Below, in pieces: positions 56,302 through 64,000 of a DNA stretch of 64,000 nucleotides. Both the position numbers and the translations under genes were made by a program. This DNA comes from an uncultured Flavobacteriales bacterium (GTDB taxonomy: Bacteria > Bacteroidota > Bacteroidia > Flavobacteriales > Crocinitomicaceae). The first letter of the stretch is position 1, and every line of letters starts with the position of its first letter. The stretch is from NCBI GenBank assembly GCA_946479285.1, contig CAMLFH010000002.1, positions 124,001 to 188,000 on the forward strand, in the 5' to 3' direction. The notes beneath the pieces are model-generated. The model was not told the DNA's origin and did not search any database. It saw only the letters and a list, made by a program, of their open reading frames with translations.

Positions 56302-57861
56302 TTACCTGGTTTTAATAAAACGTTTCGTGAGTTTCCCCGATTTTGTTTCCAGGTCCACCAGGTACATTCCGGTCCCAAATGATCTCAGGTCAATATGGAG
56401 TTCTTTCTCACCCGTCATAACTTCTGAAGAAGCCCAGATGATTTTTCCGTTTAAATCCGTAATCGTCAGGTTAAAGAACTCTGTTCCTGAAACCGAATAG
56501 TTCAGATCCAGGAATTCATTTGCCGGATTAGGAGACAAAACAAAGTCGGTTAGAAACGGATTGCTTTCGGAAACAGATAAGGTGGATGTTGAATCTAATT
56601 CATAAGGTCCTATATCAACAGTTATATATACAACTCTGTCTTGCGAAAGAATATCTGTTGTGGGTGTTCCTGAATAAGCGCCTGCATCGATACACGGCGA
56701 CATATTTTGCAGCTGCAAACCATCATCTGCTGTTAACCATTTACCGTCTGCTCCTGCTCCGGAAAGAATATCTATGAATAAAGGGTTGAGTTCGATATTT
56801 CCTGAACCTGTCCCGGGAAGAATATGCGGGGCCGTCTGCCCTGTCAGATCGATATCCGAGAACGCCGGATCCAGGGAAGCACCACCCAATAAAAAGAATT
56901 GCGGCCCTTCACCGGAAGCAGTATTTCCCCAAAAAATGCAGTTTCGTAATTGCGGGGTACTGAGTCCGGAAGTCCCCGTAGAAGCATTTAAACGATCTGA
57001 CACAACACCTCCGCCGTCCACAGCACTGTTATTGACAAAGCATGTATAGAATAGAACCGGGCTTGCAGTTCCATTATTTCCGCCCCAGCAATACATTCCT
57101 CCCGCCCGCTGTGCAGCCGTATTTCCATAAACCACGCAATTCACCATAGTTGGACTCGCATTTCCTCCCTGTAAAGCGAAATTATCCAGTCCGCCTCCAC
57201 TAATTGTTGCATGGTTATTTGCAATCACACAGTTGATTATTAGCGGAGAAGCAGTTCCGCTATCATAGCCGTTGTTGAAGATTCCAGCACCAAAAGAAGA
57301 CTGATTGTTTCTGATGATACAATTTCGGATAGTCGGACTACAATTACCTGCTACTCCGCTCCCTCTGTTATGGATCCCGCCGCCTAGTCCGACCAATAAA
57401 TCCGGTGTACGGTCATCGTTAGCTCCTTCCACAATAAACCCGTCCAGAATAGCTGAATTATCCATACTCAGGTTACTTATTACATGATAGCTGTTATCCG
57501 AAATTCCCGGTGCTCCGATCTCACCACTTAAAATACTTGTTAATCCGTTAGAAATATTCCTTTCCGAGAGCAGTGTTTCTGTTCCGATAAAACTTCCGTA
57601 GATTGCCACCATGTTCCTCATACTGAGTGCATGCAAGCGATTTCCAGTCGAACTAGGGTAATAAGTTCCCTGTGCCACCCAAACTTCATCCATCAAACTC
57701 GAAGTATTGATTGCCATCTGTAAAGAAGTTCCCGGATACGCATTCGCCCAGCTGGAGCCGTCCATACTTCCTGAGCCATTCGGAGTTACATAACGAATTT
57801 CCGCATGCAGCTGAAACATAGTCAGGAATAAAGATGAAAGAAGGATAATAGTGTTTTTCAT
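56302..57861 (-). CDS. T9SS-exported right-handed beta-helix protein
   Basis: 519 residues: signal peptide (about 1-20), a start typical of parallel beta-helix proteins (EIRYVTPNGSGSMDGSSWAN), then Asn/Gly-rich rungs (FSPTIRN-type CSPTIRNCIIRNNQSSFGAG, ASPLIINCVIANNHATISGG, ASPTMVNCVVYGNTAAQRAG, STPQLRNCIFWGNTASGEGP). The last ~75 residues are a type A sorting domain (SPNPANEFLDLNYSV ... LTKRFIKTR). The helix resembles pectin-lyase-like domains, without obvious catalytic residues; adhesion or surface binding is more likely than catalysis. Confidence 0.92.
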   Translation of the reverse strand: MKNTIILLSSLFLTMFQLHAEIRYVTPNGSGSMDGSSWANAYPGTSLQMAINTSSLMDEVWVAQGTYYPSSTGNRLHALSMRNMVAIYGSFIGTETLLSERNISNGLTSILSGEIGAPGISDNSYHVISNLSMDNSAILDGFIVEGANDDRTPDLLVGLGGGIHNRGSGVAGNCSPTIRNCIIRNNQSSFGAGIFNNGYDSGTASPLIINCVIANNHATISGGGLDNFALQGGNASPTMVNCVVYGNTAAQRAGGMYCWGGNNGTASPVLFYTCFVNNSAVDGGGVVSDRLNASTGTSGLSTPQLRNCIFWGNTASGEGPQFFLLGGASLDPAFSDIDLTGQTAPHILPGTGSGNIELNPLFIDILSGAGADGKWLTADDGLQLQNMSPCIDAGAYSGTPTTDILSQDRVVYITVDIGPYELDSTSTLSVSESNPFLTDFVLSPNPANEFLDLNYSVSGTEFFNLTITDLNGKIIWASSEVMTGEKELHIDLRSFGTGMYLVDLETKSGKLTKRFIKTR

Positions 57862-58008
57862 AGTCGTAATTTATTGCGGGACAAGTTACTGCGAAATGTT
57901 TTCACTACCTAACTATCGCGTTTAAAAACCTGCGAATTATGCAAGTTTTCACCCTGTTTATGTAACAGATTTATTCCCTAAATCTTTCAAATTGGAAACG
58001 CTAAAAAG

Positions 58009-58257
58009 ATGGTTATGAAAACAGTACTGTTAGCATTAGTAATATTGTCGGGGATAACTCTGGCATCTTGCAAAAAAGACTATGTCTGTGAATGTGCGAA
58101 AGTAAGAACAGACAGCGATGGCAATAGAAATTCATCATCCGATGGAAATTATGCCTTCAAAGAATCCAGGATTCGTGCGGAGAAAAAATGCGACGACCAG
58201 GAAGAAACCGGATCAGATGTTTTTGGAGATTATTCACGTCAATGTGATATCCAATAA
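58009..58257 (+). CDS. Small lipoprotein
   Basis: 82 residues with a lipoprotein signal (VLLALVILSGITLASCKK; Cys of LASC). The mature part has four further Cys (YVCECAK, KKCDDQ, RQCDIQ) that could form two disulfides, and polar repeats. An in-frame second ATG at 58015 is an equally good start. It ends 14 nt before a strong bidirectional hairpin. Function unknown. Confidence 0.78.
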   Translation: MVMKTVLLALVILSGITLASCKKDYVCECAKVRTDSDGNRNSSSDGNYAFKESRIRAEKKCDDQEETGSDVFGDYSRQCDIQ

Positions 58258-58271
58258 GGATTTATTCGAAC

Positions 58272-58325
58272 GAAACAAAAACATGGCAGGCTCGTGAAGC
58301 ATCTCGAGCCTACACGTTTTGTTTC
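58272..58325. terminator. Bidirectional hairpin terminator
   Basis: GAAACAAAA (58272-58280) pairs exactly with TTTTGTTTC (58317-58325), and inside them AGGCTCG (58288-58294) pairs with CGAGCCT (58305-58311). It separates convergent genes ending at 58257 (plus) and 58324 (minus), and gives A/T-rich flanks on both strands. Confidence 0.7.
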
Positions 58326-58890
58326 ATTTCAATACAAATGAGTTGAGGATTTTCTTTCCTGTTTTTTTGTATGATTTGTATTGATCTTCCTCGCTTGTAA
58401 AGGTGATAACAAAAGCCTGATTATTGATCACCCAATAATATTGCTCAAAAACCAAGTGGTAGTTCCCCTGGTCACCGGCATAAACCAATTTGTGATAATC
58501 GCCATTGGCATTTTTCATTCGCTTATTTTCTATAAAGGAAGTAACACCGAGCATTTCTTTGATCTGGTTCTCCGATAATTCGGTGTATGAGTCCAAATCA
58601 AACTGTCTTCCCGACAAGTCCTGCTTTACCAGGTTTACATTTTCCCGGAAGTTATCTTCTTTAGAATCAACCGGAGCAACGAGCATGAAACTGGTTCCCA
58701 TTTGCCCGGATTTATTTTCTTCCCAATCAGCAGGATATTGAATGGAATAAGCTGCTTCATCAAGAGTGTTCCAACCATTGATCTTTTTAAGTTCCTGCTT
58801 TTCTTTTTCTGCTACTGTTTCTTTCTTCTCTGAAGGTTGTGCACAGGATGTCAGTGCAAGCAGTACTATCGCAATCAGATTTATTTTCAT
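58324..58890 (-). CDS. Lipoprotein, PsbP/DUF1795-like
   Basis: 188 residues with lipobox LTSC (MKINLIAIVLLALTSCAQ). The mature domain has the PsbP/MOG1-like pattern of DUF1795 proteins: EAAYSIQYPADWEENKSGQM, TSFMLVAPVDSKEDNFRENV, NLVKQDLSGRQFDLDSYTEL and WVINNQAFVITFTSEEDQYK. Probably an outer-membrane lipoprotein, function unknown. Its promoter region contains a TATATTTA 14 nt before the ATG. Confidence 0.83.
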   Translation of the reverse strand: MKINLIAIVLLALTSCAQPSEKKETVAEKEKQELKKINGWNTLDEAAYSIQYPADWEENKSGQMGTSFMLVAPVDSKEDNFRENVNLVKQDLSGRQFDLDSYTELSENQIKEMLGVTSFIENKRMKNANGDYHKLVYAGDQGNYHLVFEQYYWVINNQAFVITFTSEEDQYKSYKKTGKKILNSFVLK

Positions 58891-58901
58891 GTACTTATTT
58901 A

Positions 58902-59117
58902 TTATAAATATACTGATTCAATGTTAGTGATCCTCAGGTAATTCAACAACTCTTTATAATATGGATCTCCCTTCAGGCCCAAAGCCATTGCAAAAGCCGG
59001 TTCTGTTTTGTATCCCTGTTTTTTCAGAGCAATAATTTCCTGCCGAAATGCTTTGCTTTTCATTTCCGGATTGGAGATAATCAATATCCAAGAAAAGGTG
59101 ATTTCGATTATGCCCAT
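58902..59117 (-). CDS. Small hypothetical protein
   Basis: 71 residues if started at the ATG at 59117, which overlaps the previous gene by 10 nt; a start at 59063 (MKSKAFRQEIIALKKQGYKT) gives 53 residues. The C-terminal part (FAMALGLKGDPYYKELLNYL) looks like a genuine helical protein. No family recognised. It is the last gene of the small group 60133 to 58902. Confidence 0.5.
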   Translation of the reverse strand: MGIIEITFSWILIISNPEMKSKAFRQEIIALKKQGYKTEPAFAMALGLKGDPYYKELLNYLRITNIESVYL

Positions 59118-59500
59118 CCATTCTCCGGGTCTTTTTCAGGATCACTAAACGAAAACGCTGCTTTAAATTCAATCCAGGATTCTAGAAAATCTTCACGGCC
59201 CGAACCCAATTCTGAAATCTCCAAATCATAACGAATAAACATTTCTATAACTGCCTTATAAAGCAGCTCTGCAAACTCATCGATTCCGGAGATCATTTTA
59301 TGCCGGGAGAATTCACTGATCACCAATTCATCTTTCTGTTTTTCAAATAACAGATCGTAGGAAATACTCATAGGTGTGAAAACAAATTTCCGGATCTCGC
59401 CTTTCTTCACTCTTACCAGGCGATGAAAAAGATCCGGTAAGGAACTCAGCAGCATACAGCCTTTGGGCTGGGTAGTAAAACAAAGACCACCTTCCTCCAA
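59108..59500 (-). CDS. Hypothetical protein, start region interrupted by TGA
   Basis: The open frame runs from a TTG at 59500 for 130 residues (LPDLFHRLVRVKKGEIRKFV, DELVISEFSRHKMISGIDEF, ESWIEFKAAFSFSDPEKDPE). The same frame is protein-like for 19 codons further upstream (EIAAEPRNINYFSLGDFTLE) and reaches an ATG at 59569, 3 nt after the SUKH-like gene stop, but codon 4 from that ATG is TGA (59560-59558). So the gene may be a start-proximal nonsense mutant, or translation may begin at a non-ATG codon. Family unknown; immunity-type neighbourhood. Confidence 0.65.
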   Translation of the reverse strand: MEEGGLCFTTQPKGCMLLSSLPDLFHRLVRVKKGEIRKFVFTPMSISYDLLFEKQKDELVISEFSRHKMISGIDEFAELLYKAVIEMFIRYDLEISELGSGREDFLESWIEFKAAFSFSDPEKDPENGWA

Positions 59501-59572
59501 CGTGAAATCACCAAGAGAAAAGTAGTTTATGTTACGCGGTTCTGCTGCAATTTCAAGTCAAATCTCCATTTA

Positions 59573-60133
59573 TTAATCGGCATAATAAAGTTTGAACCAA
59601 CTATCGAAAGTCTGCTTGTATTTTCCCTGAGCACACTGAATCAGTTCTTCTGTCTCAGTTACCGGGTCCAAATTAAAGTTTTCCTTTAACCAAATAACAT
59701 AAGCTGCATGACCTTCACTTTCTTCGTATTCTTCTTCGTCCTTGTAAAAGTAGGCTTCATCGTGGTAGACCGAGATCTCCGAATCGAAGGTTAAAAGCTG
59801 CATCAATGCCAACAGGTTCTCTGCAACAACTTGCACTCCGCCCTCATCACCAAAAACCACGATTGGATATTCACTTAGATCTTCAGATGAGCCATTATTC
59901 CAAAAAGCATATATAGAACCTGAACCATTTGCCTGGGCAAAAGGAAGTAATTTATTCAGGAACGCTTCGTCTTCACTCCAGCTTTCGATCCCGGATTTAT
60001 CATCGATCATCAGACCAAACCCTTCAGAATAACATTCAAAATCGGATTGTTCGTTCTGAAATCGAATCAGCTTTTCCAGTTCAATCGGGAGTTTGGTTAC
60101 TCCAAAATTTTCTTTGAATGCGGGAATGTTCAT
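59573..60133 (-). CDS. SUKH (SMI1/KNR4)-like protein
   Basis: 186 residues, acidic. SMI1/KNR4 hallmarks: KLPIELEKLIRFQNEQSDFE, the NGSGSIYAFWNN strand, YPIVVFGDEGGVQVVAENLL, and a helical C-terminus. SUKH proteins are the most widespread immunity family of polymorphic toxin systems, though many act alone. No toxin is adjacent. It is first in a run with the interrupted gene (59108) and a small ORF (58902). Confidence 0.83.
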   Translation of the reverse strand: MNIPAFKENFGVTKLPIELEKLIRFQNEQSDFECYSEGFGLMIDDKSGIESWSEDEAFLNKLLPFAQANGSGSIYAFWNNGSSEDLSEYPIVVFGDEGGVQVVAENLLALMQLLTFDSEISVYHDEAYFYKDEEEYEESEGHAAYVIWLKENFNLDPVTETEELIQCAQGKYKQTFDSWFKLYYAD

Positions 60134-60218
60134 TGTTCTTGATATTGGTTGGCTCTAAGTTAGCCAAAAAACGACTTATCTTGCGGCAATTGCTTTTCCA
60201 GAATCGATTCTTCTATCC

Positions 60219-60282
60219 TCCCCCTTAGTCCCCTCTGACGGAGTCTGACACTCATCAGAGTCGTCTGACCTCCGAAGGGGGA
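60219..60282. repeat. Imperfect palindromic repeat, REP/MITE-like
   Basis: TCCCCCTT (60219-60226) pairs with AAGGGGGA (60275-60282); between them GACGGAGTCTGA and TCAGAGTCGTC are near reverse complements. The GC-rich segment contrasts with its AT-rich surroundings and the text CCCCTTAGTCCCCTCTGACGG is of the sort repeated many times in Bacteroidota genomes. No ORF inside. Confidence 0.5.
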
Positions 60283-60290
60283 ATCCAAGC

Positions 60291-60674
60291 TCACTCGCTT
60301 TTCTCCGGGATAAACTTGGGCAGGATCACCAGGATTGTTCCCAGCACAAAAATCCAGGTACTGATGTCGGCAAAGAATTCAATTTGACCTTCCCAGGTTT
60401 TCAGTTCTTCTGCCTGGCTGGAATATGCTTCCCAGTCGTCATTGGTCGACTTTGAATGAAGCATCAATGAATCCCTTTCCTTCAAATGACCATCCGCATA
60501 TTCCTTTTTAATAAAAACCCAAAGATGGTCGAGTTTTTTGTTCAAATGATAGTTTTGTGATTCCCGGAATGATTCTTCGGAGTTGTTCTGAAAGATTTGG
60601 ATGAAAAAGGAGAACAGGATGAGGATTAAGCCGATTCCTTCGAGCCGATTGAGCCCAACTGCTGATAGTTTCAT
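60291..60674 (-). CDS. Small membrane protein, two TM helices
   Basis: 127 residues: helix 1 (GIGLILILFSFFIQIFQ), a polar periplasmic or cytosolic middle (RESQNYHLNKKLDHLWVFIK, DSLMLHSKSTNDDWEAYSSQ) with helical character, and helix 2 (ISTWIFVLGTILVILPKF). Not recognised. Bounded by the palindromic repeat downstream and a 176-nt gap upstream (60675-60850) where I see no feature. Confidence 0.72.
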   Translation of the reverse strand: MKLSAVGLNRLEGIGLILILFSFFIQIFQNNSEESFRESQNYHLNKKLDHLWVFIKKEYADGHLKERDSLMLHSKSTNDDWEAYSSQAEELKTWEGQIEFFADISTWIFVLGTILVILPKFIPEKSE

Positions 60675-60850
60675 AAGTGAATAGTGTTGTTTTCGGTGGG
60701 AAATTAGTGATTATTTAGTTCCCCGCAGATTGCGCAAATGCTATTTATTTGTGTTATCTGATAATCAATCTCTGAATTCAATGATGAAATTGTATTCCCA
60801 GTCTCTCTTTCCAGCCGGCCGCATTTCATCTCAAATACTATAATTCAGAC

Positions 60851-61177
60851 CTACTGCTTCTTGTTTTTCGGTTTTGGTTCCGGCAGTTCTTCAACAGTCA
60901 AACGGACCAGTTCTTTCAACCAATCACTATCTTCCAATTTATCCTCAATCAAAAAACTGGGTTTTGCGCCCGGGTATGGCGGAGCTTCAACTAAATCGGT
61001 AATAAATGCTCTTCCTGTGACCGTTGGCTTGATAAATAATTTGTTATCACAAACCAGTCCAAATAATTTGCCTGCCGAATACAAGCCATACTCTCCGAAC
61101 ATTTTCTTACTGCTTACCTTTCCGGAAGGGTCTATCTGATCGATGATAAAATCGACAAAGCTTTGATCTGATGCCAT
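60851..61177 (-). CDS. TfoX/Sxy N-terminal domain protein
   Basis: 108 residues consisting of the TfoX_N domain only: IDQIDPSGKVSSKKMFGEYG, LYSAGKLFGLVCDNKLFIKP, and PPYPGAKPSFLIEDKLEDSD. The full-length TfoX is a competence activator of gammaproteobacteria; stand-alone N-domain proteins are widespread and of unknown function, so no competence role is claimed. Lysine-rich C-terminus (PKPKNKKQ). Confidence 0.9.
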   Translation of the reverse strand: MASDQSFVDFIIDQIDPSGKVSSKKMFGEYGLYSAGKLFGLVCDNKLFIKPTVTGRAFITDLVEAPPYPGAKPSFLIEDKLEDSDWLKELVRLTVEELPEPKPKNKKQ

Positions 61178-61245
61178 TTCTTATAGTATTGAAGGAATCT
61201 TATCCAACATCCGGAATTTCATTTTTACCGGGTTTGCGGCAAAAG

Positions 61246-61674
61246 TTACCCCTTGAACAAATCTGTTACAATCTCGCCATCTTTTTCGAAGGCTTCGCCA
61301 TCTTTTTTCACGTAGCTGCAATTGTATTTCTTCACCATTTCCAGGACAACTTCGATGTCTTCCTGCGAGCTTAAAACAATGATATTTACTTCCGGTTTCT
61401 CAGCGCGGATCTGTTTGATGATTTCCAAACCGGTTTCTGCATCGTAATATTTTGAATCCAAAAAATAATCAATGATAATTATATCCGGATTTTTGTTCAA
61501 TTCCAACAAAGAGGTTTCTCCAACCGGAAAAATCTTGATCTCTTTAACTTCAGGTACTTCTGCACGCAAAAAGACTTTCAGTGTTTCAGCATAAGGTTTA
61601 TTGTCTTCCACGATAAAAACGAGTCCCGTTTTCTCCTGTTCTTTCGACTTGAATAAATCTTTCCAAAAACTCAT
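61246..61674 (-). CDS. Response regulator receiver protein
   Basis: 142 residues, a single REC domain: acidic pair E23/D24 in VFIVEDN, phospho-acceptor Asp69 in IIIIDYFLD, Ser in VLSSQEDIE, and Lys in SYVKKDG. The N-terminal ~15 residues (MSFWKDLFKSKEQEK) are an extension. With no output domain it probably signals by protein contact, in the style of CheY. The ATG overlaps the TGA of the upstream hybrid kinase by 4 nt, so it is the kinase's partner or a sibling in the phosphorelay. Confidence 0.93.
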   Translation of the reverse strand: MSFWKDLFKSKEQEKTGLVFIVEDNKPYAETLKVFLRAEVPEVKEIKIFPVGETSLLELNKNPDIIIIDYFLDSKYYDAETGLEIIKQIRAEKPEVNIIVLSSQEDIEVVLEMVKKYNCSYVKKDGEAFEKDGEIVTDLFKG

Positions 61675-64000
61675 GATTCTTTGTATTGATCTTTTAATTG
61701 TTCTATTTCTGCTACGGCTCGGTTACTCAGCAAAAGTATGGAATTTTTAAGTTCCATTATGCGTTCCATACCCGATTCCGAAGCTGCCAGGCGTTCCATT
61801 TCTTCCAATACTTCCTGTATCTTGTTAATCCCCAATATAGATACGGATGATTTCATGGTGTGTGCATTTCTGCGAATCATTCCAAAATCGTGCTTCTCCA
61901 CACCTTCTTTAATTCCTTCGAGGTTTTCAGGTAAATGCTCCAGGAATATTTCAATTGTTTCAAGAATGACCTTTTTGTTCCCCCGCATCGTTTTTTCCAA
62001 CAAAGTCAGGTCAACCAGTTTGTGATTTTCATGATCTGTTTTAACCGTTCTGTGATTTTCAAATCCGGCATTGATCATTTTACGGAAAAGCAAATCTTCC
62101 CGAATCGGTTTGGAAATATAGCCGTTCATTCCCATCTGAAGGCATTTCTCGCTTTCTCCGGCCATGGTATGAGCTGTCATCGCAATAATCGGAACAGAAC
62201 TTTCCAGTACACCCCGAATGTAAGTCGTAGTCTCATAACCATTCATTTCGGGCATTTCGATATCCATCAAAATAATATCGTAATCTGCTTCGGTCATTTT
62301 TTCAATGGCTACTTTCCCGTTTTCAGCATGATCAGCTGTCATTCCATTGTTTTCGAAGAGCGCGAAAATGAACTTCACATTGATCGGGCTGTCCTCTACT
62401 ATCAGAATTTTGAGTTTTCTCAATTGTTCCAATTCGTCTGCTCCTACTTGTTTTTTAGCAGCTGTTGCAACTACTTCGCCGGAAGTAGAAAAGGCCAGGA
62501 CGAACTTAAATTCGGAACCTTGTCCTTCCTTACTGCTTACGGTGATAGTTCCGCCTTGCAATTCCACCAATTGCTTCACAATGTTCAAGCCCAATCCTGT
62601 TCCGCCAAATTTACGCGTTGTATGCTTTTCGGCCTGCGTAAAGCGTTCAAAAATGGTTTCCAGTTTATCGGCAGGAATTCCTATCCCGGTATCTTTCACC
62701 GAAAATTCAATTTGAATTTCTTCTTTCTCTCTGCCAATCAATTTGGCAGAAATAGCTACGGAACCGTCCTGGGTAAATTTGATCGAGTTTCCTACCAGGT
62801 TGAGGATAATCTGTGTCAAACGTGTGGGATCTCCCAAAATGGCATTCGGGATATTGGAATCATTTTTAAAGCTCAGCTGCAGGTTCTTCTCTTTTGCTTT
62901 TTGAGCAAGCATGACATTGATGGAAGAAAAAAGCGCCTGGATATCAATGGGGTGAATTTCAAAGGTCATTAACCCGGATTCTATCTTGGAGATATCAAGT
63001 ACATCATTAATGATTCGAAGCAGGTTCTCACCGGAAGTTTTGATGATCCGCACGTAACCCATTTCTTCTTCGTTCAGGTTTCGTTTCAACAAAAGGTCCG
63101 TAAATCCAATTACCGCATTCATCGGCGTACGAATCTCATGGCTCATATTTGCCAGGAACATTTCTTTGAGCATCGAAGATTCTTCAGCCAGTTTTTTGGC
63201 TTTTCGCAGTTCGGTTTCTGCCTCTTTGACACTGGTAATATCTTCAAAAACCGCTATCGCATACTCGATGTTCCCTTCTTCATCAGCAATGTGTGTTGCA
63301 TTGATGCGCAAAGGAATTCGTACTCCGTCTTTTTCGGTTTCAACATCTTCAATACAAATATTGCTTTCGCCATTTAAAACCCTGGCAACAGGTCTTCTAT
63401 CTGCTGGATAAGGTTCATCTGTTCCAAAGACGTAGCTTTGATAAAGCTGGCGCATGTTGGAATAATTATTCCCGGATACAATTCCTTCTCCCAGGATACG
63501 AACGGCTTCAGTATTGGTAAAAAAAGGAACACCATCCTGGCTCACAACATAAACACCCAGCGGAAGACTTTCTAAAAACTTCTTGATCCGGGCTTCGCTT
63601 GCTTGTACGTTCTTTTCCGAACGGAGTCGTCTGCTGTGGTCTTTCAAGAAGAAATAAAGTGTAATGACAACAAAAAGGATTGCCAAACCTATACTTACTA
63701 AAATAATGGTTACTGTATGTGCAAACTGTTGATTGGCAGTACTCAACCGTGCTGTCAGGTATGCTTCTTCGTTTGCTATAAATCCTTCCAGTAAGCCCCG
63801 GATCTCAATCATCAAATTTTCACCTTCGCCGGATTGAACCAAATCCTGGGCTGCGCTGAAACCTACTTTTGTGCGGACGGTAACGACTCTTTCTGCAAAA
63901 AGGCATTTTTTAATGATCAGCTGATTGATTTGTACCAGCAATTTATTTTGTGCCGGATTATCACGTACTAATTGTTTCAGGCGCAAATGTGCACGCGGTA
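61671..64000 (-). CDS. Hybrid sensor histidine kinase, N-terminus outside window
   Basis: At least 776 residues; the frame stays open past the right edge, so the true start is not in the window. Order: the end of a CHASE3-like periplasmic helical domain, a TM helix (VTIILVSIGLAILFVVITLY), PAS (LESLPLGVYVVSQDGVPFFT), HisKA with the phospho-His in ANMSHEIRTPMNAVIGF, HATPase (ILNLVGNSIKFTQDG, DTGIGIPADKLETIFERF, GGTGLGLNIVKQLVE), a REC domain (KILIVEDSPINVKF, ILMDIEMPEMNGYE) and a C-terminal HPt with His in RRNAHTMKSSVSILG. A full phosphorelay protein coupled to the response regulator at 61246. Confidence 0.95.
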   Translation of the reverse strand, partial: PRAHLRLKQLVRDNPAQNKLLVQINQLIIKKCLFAERVVTVRTKVGFSAAQDLVQSGEGENLMIEIRGLLEGFIANEEAYLTARLSTANQQFAHTVTIILVSIGLAILFVVITLYFFLKDHSRRLRSEKNVQASEARIKKFLESLPLGVYVVSQDGVPFFTNTEAVRILGEGIVSGNNYSNMRQLYQSYVFGTDEPYPADRRPVARVLNGESNICIEDVETEKDGVRIPLRINATHIADEEGNIEYAIAVFEDITSVKEAETELRKAKKLAEESSMLKEMFLANMSHEIRTPMNAVIGFTDLLLKRNLNEEEMGYVRIIKTSGENLLRIINDVLDISKIESGLMTFEIHPIDIQALFSSINVMLAQKAKEKNLQLSFKNDSNIPNAILGDPTRLTQIILNLVGNSIKFTQDGSVAISAKLIGREKEEIQIEFSVKDTGIGIPADKLETIFERFTQAEKHTTRKFGGTGLGLNIVKQLVELQGGTITVSSKEGQGSEFKFVLAFSTSGEVVATAAKKQVGADELEQLRKLKILIVEDSPINVKFIFALFENNGMTADHAENGKVAIEKMTEADYDIILMDIEMPEMNGYETTTYIRGVLESSVPIIAMTAHTMAGESEKCLQMGMNGYISKPIREDLLFRKMINAGFENHRTVKTDHENHKLVDLTLLEKTMRGNKKVILETIEIFLEHLPENLEGIKEGVEKHDFGMIRRNAHTMKSSVSILGINKIQEVLEEMERLAASESGMERIMELKNSILLLSNRAVAEIEQLKDQYKES

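Noticed and set aside
59558..59560. TGA as a selenocysteine codon
   Set aside because: No SECIS-like hairpin was recognised directly downstream, and the residue lies in an unlikely N-terminal position.
60851..61177. Competence regulator TfoX
   Set aside because: Only the N-terminal domain is present; a competence role does not follow.
61935..62972. 345-codon plus-strand ORF
   Set aside because: Antisense to the histidine kinase; its composition (Phe/His/Cys-rich) is the shadow of conserved kinase codons.
1..64000. tRNA, rRNA, CRISPR arrays, transposases, integrases, phage genes
   Set aside because: Looked for conserved tRNA arms, regularly spaced repeats and transposase or recombinase motifs; none was convincing.

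Overview
The window looks like a chromosomal stretch of a Bacteroidota bacterium, most likely of the order Flavobacteriales and possibly close to Fluviicola/Crocinitomicaceae (the genus is inference; no rRNA gene is present). Evidence: about 40% G+C by eye, two secreted proteins with a type IX secretion (T9SS) C-terminal sorting domain, many short signal peptides ending in S-Q or lipobox Cys, families typical of the phylum (GH92, WG repeats, YwqK/MORN, DUF4199 beside a membrane LuxR protein), and several upstream sequences matching the Bacteroidota promoter (-33 TTG/TTTG, -7 TAnnTTTG).

Layout. 1-9 kb: single genes and short minus-strand runs (TPR-like fragment, luciferase-like oxidoreductase, a non-coding double repeat, GNAT, SUFU, HEAT, CPBP protease, alpha/beta hydrolase, WG repeats, MmcQ/YjbR). 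8.8-10.6 kb: rhodanese - DUF3817 - four-helix membrane protein operon behind a perfect TetR-type operator, with the TetR gene upstream. 10.7-25.3 kb: mostly enzymes and stress-type proteins, including a T9SS-exported sugar dehydrogenase, a truncated pyruvate-kinase-like protein, a GH92 alpha-mannosidase, WYL and XRE regulators and a 715-residue YwqK-type repeat protein.

25.3-41.0 kb is the unusual part: about twenty small or repeat-built, mostly cytosolic genes, all but one on the minus strand, often overlapping by 1-4 nt. They include an Imm49-type immunity protein, leucine-rich, pentapeptide and ankyrin repeat proteins, a tandem paralogous pair, an Rnl2-type RNA ligase, a zinc-ribbon/VOC fusion and several families I cannot name. 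I see no toxin gene. I read it as an orphan immunity array or an uncharacterised defence/repair island. A smaller similar group (SUKH-like protein, a gene with an in-frame stop at codon 4, a small ORF) lies at 58.9-60.1 kb.

41-55 kb: class A (A2-like) beta-lactamase, DUF4199/LuxR pair, methyltransferase, SMR exporter, PepSY protein, SRPBCC and DinB proteins, GlxA-type regulator convergent with a thioredoxin-reductase-like enzyme, small envelope proteins, and a nitroreductase divergent from its likely HxlR regulator. 55.6-64 kb: OsmC, a T9SS beta-helix protein, small lipoproteins, TfoX-like protein, and a response regulator downstream of a large hybrid histidine kinase that runs off the right edge.

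Regulation: five genes have a -7 element ending only 3-4 nt before the annotated ATG at correct -33 spacing, suggesting leaderless mRNAs. Several perfect palindromes lie between genes. No tRNA, rRNA, CRISPR array, transposase or phage gene was recognised.
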